Assembly (NCBI GenBank): GCA_902774215.1
Contig: CACYHU010000026.1
Location: forward strand, 1 to 64,000
DNA length: 64,000 nucleotides
Direction of reading: 5' to 3'
DNA from: an uncultured Chloroflexota bacterium
GTDB taxonomy: Bacteria > Chloroflexota > Anaerolineae > Anaerolineales > Anaerolineaceae
Part shown: in pieces, positions 59,001 to 64,000 of the stretch
Position numbering within the stretch: position 1 is the stretch's first letter
Layout of the letters: every line of letters starts with the position of its first letter
The notes under the pieces: generated by a model
What the model saw: only the letters and a program-made list of their open reading frames with translations
Databases searched by the model: none
Told to the model about the DNA's origin: nothing
Program-made: the position numbers and the translations under genes

Positions 59001-59127
59001 CTCTTTTTTGACCCGCCCGCAAAATGCGGTGGTTACCTTTTCACGTGCAATAATGTCCGGTCATGTCCGTACCTGCCGGCTCCGGAATCGTGTTACTGAT
59101 ATATAAACAGTAAAAAATTCCGCCTGT

Positions 59128-60111
59128 TTATTCCGGGTATTGAGTACCGGATGATTTATCCTCTGCGGGTCTTTCAACGGGCGATGACCTGAGTATATAA
59201 ACCGGGCGGTGTTTGACTTCCTGAAAAATATAACCGATATAAACGCCGATAAATCCCATGATGACCATGAGTACCGCACCGATGATCAGCAGCATAAACA
59301 TCAGTGAACTCCATCCAGGAGCAAGAGACGCGCTGTTCCCGCTGATCCAGAAACTCAGGACATAAACAACCTCGACCAAAGCCAGCACGAAGAAAAGAGC
59401 CCCGGCAGATAAACCGATATAAAGCGGCAGCATAGAGAAAGAAAACACCGCGTCGGAGGCAAGACGGACCATTTTCTTCAGGGAATATTTTGTTTTTCCG
59501 GCCAGGCGTTCCGGCACCTCAAACGGAAGGATGACAGAGCGGAAACCGATCCATGAAACCATACCTCTCAAAAACCGATGAAACTCCGGCAGAGAAATCA
59601 GCGCATTGAGAGATTCCCGGTTCATCAGGCGGAAATCAGCGCCGCCGGGCAGTGTCTGTGTATCGCTGACCTTGTTTAATATTTTATAAAAGGTCTCACT
59701 GGACCATTTTTTGAAGGAAGATTTGGTTTCCTTTTCGACCCGCTGGGTCAGGACAATATCATATCCGCTGTCCGCAAGTCGGATCATCTCCGGGATCAGC
59801 TTCGGCGGATGCTGTCCGTCCGCATCCATGGAAATGGTGTACTCCCCTTTTGCGTGCCGCAAACCCGCTGAGAGAGCTGCCTGATGACCGAAATTCCGGC
59901 TGAAATGCAGTGCATGGACAGCAGGGTTTTCCGCAGTAAGACGATCCAGGATTTCAGCGGTTTTGTCTGATGAGCCATCATTCACAAAAATGATCTCATA
60001 AGAATCCGACAGCTCATCCAGAACCGCACGCAGCTGCTCATAAAACAAAGGTAATGCCTCTTCTTCGTTATAGGCAGGAACAACAATGGAAATCAGACGT
60101 TTTGTATCCAT
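59128..60111 (-). CDS. Family 2 glycosyltransferase (GtrB/DPM1-like) with C-terminal membrane helices
   Basis: 327 aa. GT-A catalytic domain: ISIVVPAYNEEEALPLFYEQL, IIFVNDGSSDKTAEIL, SMDADGQHPPKLIPEMI (DxD) and PGGADFRLMNRE. Two C-terminal membrane helices (LYIGLSAGALFFVLALVEVVYVLSF and LMFMLLIIGAVLMVIMGFIGVYIG). This architecture matches polyprenyl-phosphate glucosyl/mannosyl transferases that feed GT-C enzymes. The GT-C-like proteins at 25155 and 36252 could be users of its product; that is inference. Confidence 0.9.
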   Translation of the reverse strand: MDTKRLISIVVPAYNEEEALPLFYEQLRAVLDELSDSYEIIFVNDGSSDKTAEILDRLTAENPAVHALHFSRNFGHQAALSAGLRHAKGEYTISMDADGQHPPKLIPEMIRLADSGYDIVLTQRVEKETKSSFKKWSSETFYKILNKVSDTQTLPGGADFRLMNRESLNALISLPEFHRFLRGMVSWIGFRSVILPFEVPERLAGKTKYSLKKMVRLASDAVFSFSMLPLYIGLSAGALFFVLALVEVVYVLSFWISGNSASLAPGWSSLMFMLLIIGAVLMVIMGFIGVYIGYIFQEVKHRPVYILRSSPVERPAEDKSSGTQYPE

Positions 60112-60147
60112 AGGTTTATTATAATTCCTATTTTTCCGCGATGATTC

Positions 60148-60453
60148 TCAGAGCGAATTTTCCGACATAATACGGAGGATCACATCAAAATCATCTTCCG
60201 GAGCGGATTTATTGGGTTTGCGGTACCCGCACTTCACGCACTCGTGGGTAATGATCTTTTCTCCCCTGCGGAGCTCCACAGCGACCGGCTTCATCAGTCC
60301 GCCGCAGTCCGCCGCACGGTCGCCCGGGCTGATATCCACATGTTTTGAGTAAAGGCAGTAAGGGCAGTGATTGGTATAACCGTTGCCTTTGACCTCACGG
60401 CCGCAGTTTTCACAGATAAAGTCTTCAGTTCTGCGGATAAAGCTGGCTGACAT
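60148..60453 (-). CDS. RNHCP domain protein
   Basis: 101 aa. It reads FICENCGREVKGNGYTNHCPYCLYSKHVD and later THECVKCGYRKPNK. The order CxxC...RNHCP-like (TNHCPYC)...CxxC defines the RNHCP zinc-finger family of unknown function. The start codon shares one base with the miaA stop (TAATG), so the genes are translationally coupled. Confidence 0.88.
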   Translation of the reverse strand: MSASFIRRTEDFICENCGREVKGNGYTNHCPYCLYSKHVDISPGDRAADCGGLMKPVAVELRRGEKIITHECVKCGYRKPNKSAPEDDFDVILRIMSENSL

Positions 60454-61385
60454 TAATGTATACTCCTGTTTATAATATCCAGCATGGCTTCATTATCCTC
60501 CGGATCGACCCAATGGATCGCCGGATCAGCCGGTTTGAACCAGTTTGCCTGCCTGCGTACGTAATTATGCGTCCTGAATTTGATAAGCTGAGCCGCTTCA
60601 TCAAGGCTTATCTTTTTGTTAAGGTAATCGCAGACCTCTTTATAGCCGATGGCGGACATGGAGGGAAGATCCTCCGAATATCCTTTTGCCAGCAGACCCG
60701 CGGTTTCCTCAACCAGACCATTTCGGATCATCAAATCTACACGCATGTCGATCCTTTTATAGAGTTCAGCCCGCTCCCGCTTCATACCGAATATCAGCGC
60801 ATCATAAGGGGATTCTTTTGCAGTACGCTGGGCTGAAAACTTCCTGCCGCTCGAAAAAATCACCTCTAATGCCCGCACAGTCCGGCGCATATTCTGCCAT
60901 TGAATATTCGCCGCGGCATCCGGGTCCAGCACGGCAAGCTTCCGATGAAGTTCCTCTGCACCGATATCGTTTCCCCATCTCTCCAGGACATCCCGCAGCC
61001 GGTGATCCGGTTCGCCCTCGGGGATCGTCCATCCTTCAAGGATCGCCCGGATATATTGTCCGGTCCCGCCCACGACAATTGGCTTTTTTCCACGGCTGTA
61101 AATATCTTTTACCGCATCATCTGCCGCAGCACGAAAGAGAGAAAGGCTCCAGGTCTCATCCGGATCGGCAACATCAATGAGCCAGTGAGGAACACCCTGC
61201 CGCTCCTCCATATCCGGTTTTGCAGTGCCGATATCCATCCCGCGGTAAAGATAACGGGAATCAGCAGAGATCACTTCCCCGCCGATTACGCGTGCAAGTC
61301 TTATCCCTGCTGCGGTTTTGCCCGAAGCTGTAGGGCCGACAATAATAATAAGGGGGATCTTAGTCGCTGGCTGTGACATTTTCAT
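60453..61385 (-). CDS. miaA: tRNA dimethylallyltransferase MiaA
   Basis: 310 aa from the ATG at 61385 (MKMSQPATKIPLIIIVGPTASGKT), overlapping the YraN gene by 26 bp; upstream in-frame codons lie inside that gene. P-loop GPTASGKT, ISADSRYLYRGMDIGTAKP, VGGTGQYIRAI, GMKRERAELYKRIDMRVDLMI and FRTHNYVRRQANWF are all family motifs. It prenylates A37 of tRNAs reading UNN codons. RNHCP follows directly. Confidence 0.94.
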   Translation of the reverse strand: MKMSQPATKIPLIIIVGPTASGKTAAGIRLARVIGGEVISADSRYLYRGMDIGTAKPDMEERQGVPHWLIDVADPDETWSLSLFRAAADDAVKDIYSRGKKPIVVGGTGQYIRAILEGWTIPEGEPDHRLRDVLERWGNDIGAEELHRKLAVLDPDAAANIQWQNMRRTVRALEVIFSSGRKFSAQRTAKESPYDALIFGMKRERAELYKRIDMRVDLMIRNGLVEETAGLLAKGYSEDLPSMSAIGYKEVCDYLNKKISLDEAAQLIKFRTHNYVRRQANWFKPADPAIHWVDPEDNEAMLDIINRSIH

Positions 61386-61743
61386 ACCATTTAAAATCGC
61401 GTATCGTTTTCTGGTCCTTTTGATATACGATCGCGATGATATCGATCCGCCAGACCAGATCCTCATCATCGGGATAATTTTCCACCAGGTAGTGGTAAGC
61501 GGAACGGATGATGTGCCTGCGCTTGCGCTGATCTACAGCTCTTTCGGGATATCCGAAATACGTATCGGAGCGTGCTTTGACTTCAACAAAAACCAGCTCT
61601 CCTTCAGGAGAACGCAGGATCAGGTCAATTTCGCCATAAGGTGTGCGGTAATTCCGGCGGATCAGAGCATAACCATGCCTCAGCGCATAATCCGCGGCAT
61701 CCGTTTCACCCTGACGGCCGAAAATCTGCTTTATGCCACTCAA
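61360..61743 (-). CDS. YraN family protein (UPF0102)
   Basis: 127 aa. The predicted endonuclease-fold core: GETDAADYALRHGYALIRRNYRTPYGEIDLILR, then ELVFVEVKARSD, with the E-x-D and E-x-K pattern of the restriction-like fold. The function in most bacteria is unsettled. It lies 8 bp after the Nudix gene and overlaps miaA. Confidence 0.9.
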   Translation of the reverse strand: MSGIKQIFGRQGETDAADYALRHGYALIRRNYRTPYGEIDLILRSPEGELVFVEVKARSDTYFGYPERAVDQRKRRHIIRSAYHYLVENYPDDEDLVWRIDIIAIVYQKDQKTIRDFKWYENVTASD

Positions 61744-61751
61744 CGCCGCAC

Positions 61752-62279
61752 TCAGCTTTTGCGGATATACTTCTGAGCCATCATCAGCGCGGCGATCGTC
61801 TTTGCGTCTTCGATCGTACCGTTCTCTACAGCTTCATATGCCTCTTCCACTGTCATGGAAATATTGGAGAGATATTCATCATCGTCCTGCGGCAGCGGAT
61901 TCCATTTCATGTTCCGCGCGAGATAAATATACAGGTACTCACTGCAGTATCCCGCCGAAGCATAAAACCCGCCCAGTCTGATCATGTCAAGGCTTTCGAA
62001 TCCGGTCTCCTCCTGAAGCTCCCGTTCCGCAGCCGGATCGGGGTCTTCCCGGTCATTTACCATGCCGGCGGGAAGCTCCAGCAGTTCTTTTTCCGCGCCC
62101 AGACGGTATTGTTTCACGAAAAGGATCTTGTTGTCTTCCGTTACAGGGATGATAACGACCCCGGGACCATGCTGCACAAGATCATAGTAACGCTGTTTCC
62201 CGTCAGGAAGTTCACAAAAGACTTTTGCAACATCAAAAACATGAGCTTTATAGGTTTTTTCAGCATTCAGAATTTTCAT
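61752..62279 (-). CDS. Nudix hydrolase, ADP-ribose pyrophosphatase-like
   Basis: 175 aa from the ATG at 62279 (AAGGCAG upstream). The Nudix box runs from GMVNDREDPDPAAERELQEET with the motif GX5EX7REUXEEXGU slightly extended. Upstream LVQHGPGVVIIPVTEDNKILFVKQYR and downstream GFYASAGYCSEYLYIYLA match ADP-ribose pyrophosphatases (NudF type). It cleaves ADP-ribose or related sugar nucleotides. It overlaps the end of the upstream acidic-protein gene by 20 bp. Confidence 0.9.
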   Translation of the reverse strand: MKILNAEKTYKAHVFDVAKVFCELPDGKQRYYDLVQHGPGVVIIPVTEDNKILFVKQYRLGAEKELLELPAGMVNDREDPDPAAERELQEETGFESLDMIRLGGFYASAGYCSEYLYIYLARNMKWNPLPQDDDEYLSNISMTVEEAYEAVENGTIEDAKTIAALMMAQKYIRKS

Positions 62280-62523
62280 CATCTGCCTTCTTGTTTTGTT
62301 TATTTTCAACAGGAACCCCGGGAATGTTCAGCCCGCCTGAGGCGGAAAACAGACCGAAAAGCGGATTGCTGACAGGCAAAGATGGCTCTTCGTCTTCATC
62401 CCCCGGTTCCTCCAGCCAGACCTCATTGGTTTCAGCTTCCAGGATCGCCCTTCTCACTTCATCATCTTCATCAAAATCATCATCTTCCGGAATATCTTCA
62501 TCATATTCAAACGGATCTCTCAT
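62260..62523 (-). CDS. Acidic small protein, unknown
   Basis: 87 aa, strongly acidic at the start (FEYDEDIPEDDDFDEDDEVRRAILEAETNEVW), then a Pro/Gly-rich middle and a polar tail. No domain is recognised and it may be largely disordered. GAGGAAAAT lies upstream. It sits 9 bp after the YihY gene and overlaps the Nudix gene, so it belongs to the same operon. Confidence 0.6.
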   Translation of the reverse strand: MRDPFEYDEDIPEDDDFDEDDEVRRAILEAETNEVWLEEPGDEDEEPSLPVSNPLFGLFSASGGLNIPGVPVENKQNKKADDENSEC

Positions 62524-62532
62524 ATTTTCCTC

Positions 62533-63627
62533 TCATTTCCAGCGGAATAAACTCTTTATGATTTCCCAGATCTGTACCCAGACAGAAGGCTGGGGAGGGG
62601 GACCGACATTCGGATCCAGATATACCGGGTCGCTGAGTGTCCGTGTGTTTCCGCTGTTTTGGCCGGATTTTTTCCTTTTCCCCCGCTGAGGAGCCTTCTG
62701 GTGGATCGGTTCCGGATTGATCGGAGCGGCTGCCAGTATGCCTCCTCTGCGCTGTTTGTAATGTGTGATCGCCGCAGCCAGATGTGCTGGATAGATAATG
62801 ATAAAAGCTGAAAAATAAATAAACAGAAGCAAAAGTACGATGACCGTTACCGAGCCGTAAATCAGGTCATATCGGTTCATCGGACTCAGGACATATTTAC
62901 CGAATATTATGGAAAACAGCCGCCAGACAACTGCAAAAAGGATGGCAGCAATACGTGCCGCACCTCGGTCAACCTTAGCCGTCGGTACCAGGTAGTAAAG
63001 GACAAATCCGAAGATATATAGAAACAGGACCGGAAGTACATAACTGGAAAAAATGTTGATCAATGTCGTGACGGATTTGGTGATCGTGATATCAAAATAA
63101 GCAAAGGCATCCGATATATTGAAAACCAGTGAAAAGATCAGCAGACCTGCAACAATAAAAATCATCAGCAGTATCGCGATAATGGCAAAAGCCCGGTTTA
63201 TGAAAAAGCCGCGTTTATTTGCCTCGGGAAAAGCCAGCTGGACATTGGTAATAATACCATTGATCATCCCGGAACCGGACCAGAGAAGTGAGACGGAAGC
63301 CAGTATAGAGTTTGAACCACGGTTGGCAAGAAGGCTCTGCAGGTTTTCATAGATCAGCACTTCCGCACCCGGGAAGATATCCTGGACAAATCGTATTATT
63401 TCGCGCTGAACATATTCGGTATCCAGAAAATAGGAAAGCAGAATAACGGCAAACAAAAGCAGCGGAAACACAGAAAACAGGAAATAATAACCGATGCTGG
63501 CAGCCGCCTGAGCCGGATTGTTATTAAACAGACTGGTAATCGAGTCGATCATTACTGCCAGGAAGGCATCAAAATTACGGGTCCCTTTCTCGGATCTTGA
63601 TACTTTCCCGTTCGGTTTTTCACTCAT
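62533..63627 (-). CDS. YihY/BrkB family inner-membrane protein
   Basis: 364 aa with six membrane helices: NNPAQAAASIGYYFLFSVFPLLLFAVILLSYF, LASVSLLWSGSGMINGIITNVQLAF, FAIIAILLMIFIVAGLLIFSLVF, and a late FGKYVLSPMNRYDLIYGSVTVIVLLLLFIYFSAFIIIYPAHLAAAI. This is the family's G(S)xxxxxxLxWxYxSxxIxLxGA pattern. A basic/Pro C-terminal tail of about 70 residues is added. Members were misnamed RNase BN; the function is unknown. Confidence 0.9.
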   Translation of the reverse strand: MSEKPNGKVSRSEKGTRNFDAFLAVMIDSITSLFNNNPAQAAASIGYYFLFSVFPLLLFAVILLSYFLDTEYVQREIIRFVQDIFPGAEVLIYENLQSLLANRGSNSILASVSLLWSGSGMINGIITNVQLAFPEANKRGFFINRAFAIIAILLMIFIVAGLLIFSLVFNISDAFAYFDITITKSVTTLINIFSSYVLPVLFLYIFGFVLYYLVPTAKVDRGAARIAAILFAVVWRLFSIIFGKYVLSPMNRYDLIYGSVTVIVLLLLFIYFSAFIIIYPAHLAAAITHYKQRRGGILAAAPINPEPIHQKAPQRGKRKKSGQNSGNTRTLSDPVYLDPNVGPPPQPSVWVQIWEIIKSLFRWK

Positions 63628-63649
63628 TATTGTCTCTCAGTCAAAATAC

Positions 63650-64000
63650 TCAAGGTTTATATATTGTCAAACCTTTTTTCTCGAATTTTTTCAAACCGCC
63701 GGTATTGATTTTAATGCAGCCCTGCAGATCAAGGTATTTCAGTTTCGGCAGTTTTTGAATAAAGGGAGCGGTTTTTTCGGTAATACGGTTGCAGTAACTC
63801 AGGTTCAGATATTCCAGATTCACCAGGTTCGGCAGAAAACCCATACCTTGGTTATTGATGTCGCAGGCGCCGATATTGAGATAACGGAGCTGACGCAGCG
63901 CGCCTACCGCAGCCATACCGTCATTGGTGATACCGCGGTTCTCAGCCAGGTTCAGATACCGCAGGTTTTCCACCGGTTTCAGCTCTTCAGCGAGCCGGCG
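63650..64000 (-). CDS. Leucine-rich-repeat protein, N-terminus outside window
   Basis: The C-terminal part of an LRR protein; the frame continues past the right edge (RRLAEELKPVENLRYLNLAEN), so the apparent GTG start at 63973 is internal. At least four repeats of the form L..LRYLNL..C.ITD.G....  are visible, resembling cysteine-containing/AMN1-type LRRs (YLNIGACDINNQGM, YLNLSYCNRITEKT, YLDLQGCIKINTGG). Such proteins mediate protein contacts; nothing more can be said from the fragment. Confidence 0.8.
   Translation of the reverse strand, partial: RRLAEELKPVENLRYLNLAENRGITNDGMAAVGALRQLRYLNIGACDINNQGMGFLPNLVNLEYLNLSYCNRITEKTAPFIQKLPKLKYLDLQGCIKINTGGLKKFEKKGLTIYKP

Overview
The window is a bacterial chromosome segment, probably from a member of the Anaerolineae (phylum Chloroflexota), possibly a gut or anaerobic-digester lineage. 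This is inference. It rests on long Thr/Pro/Glu linkers of the ETPEPTATDTPTPT type in a very large receptor kinase, a DUF5679 zinc-ribbon protein, an RNHCP protein, a Tat operon, argCJBD and a gatCAB operon. No rRNA is present to confirm it. Coding density is high and most genes sit in short operons with good Shine-Dalgarno sequences. Intergenic DNA is AT-rich, with clear -35/-10 promoters and intrinsic terminators.

Layout. 1-6.7 kb: an SGNH-hydrolase fragment, then yebC-ruvC-trmH-ruvA-ybaK. This recombination/RNA cluster is interrupted by three accessory modules: a four-helix-bundle gene between heptameric inverted repeats, a DUF3990/small protein/DUF3791 trio, and a Phd/ParE-like pair whose toxin is frameshifted at an A7 run. 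6.8-12.1 kb: a 1753-residue membrane Ser/Thr kinase. 12.4-17.3 kb: a livJHMGF branched-chain amino acid ABC transporter operon with hairpins between livJ and livH. 17.3-21.5 kb: heptameric repeats, a large hydrolase-membrane fusion with a palindrome over its predicted start site, a likely structured small RNA with a tRNA-like module, and a second alpha/beta hydrolase. 21.7-22.3 kb: a yybP-ykoY (Mn2+) riboswitch with its own promoter and terminator, upstream of a tiny His-rich membrane protein.

22.4-28.5 kb: a secreted protein, a LOG-family protein, tatA-tatB-like-tatC, a GT-C-type membrane protein and a MurE ligase. 28.5-38.9 kb: a structured intergenic repeat, a glycoside hydrolase family 2 gene with a C-terminal frameshift, two paralogous secreted Gly-rich repeat proteins, a methyltransferase, L-serine dehydratase and RdgB. 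36.2-41.7 kb: probable envelope polysaccharide genes (GT-C-like protein, acyltransferase, flippase). 41.7-47 kb: nitroreductase, tRNA-Ser(GGA), M28 peptidase, BirA, DUF5679, cold-shock protein and a duplicated DUF3298-like protein.

47-53.7 kb: arginine biosynthesis (argCJBD), NADP-type glutamate dehydrogenase and a CbiK-like protein that appears to lack one conserved metal ligand. Glutamate dehydrogenase makes the glutamate that the arg enzymes use. 54-64 kb: dihydrolipoyl dehydrogenase, gatCAB (tRNA-dependent amidation), a second copy of the structured intergenic repeat, a GT2 glycosyltransferase, RNHCP, miaA, YraN, a Nudix hydrolase, an acidic protein, a YihY/BrkB membrane protein and a truncated leucine-rich-repeat gene.

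The most novel-looking signals are regulatory or RNA-level: the Mn2+ riboswitch driving a His-rich miniprotein, the circularly permuted tRNA-like small RNA, and a family of degenerate 7-bp tandem repeats that abut stop codons and bracket a single-gene cassette.
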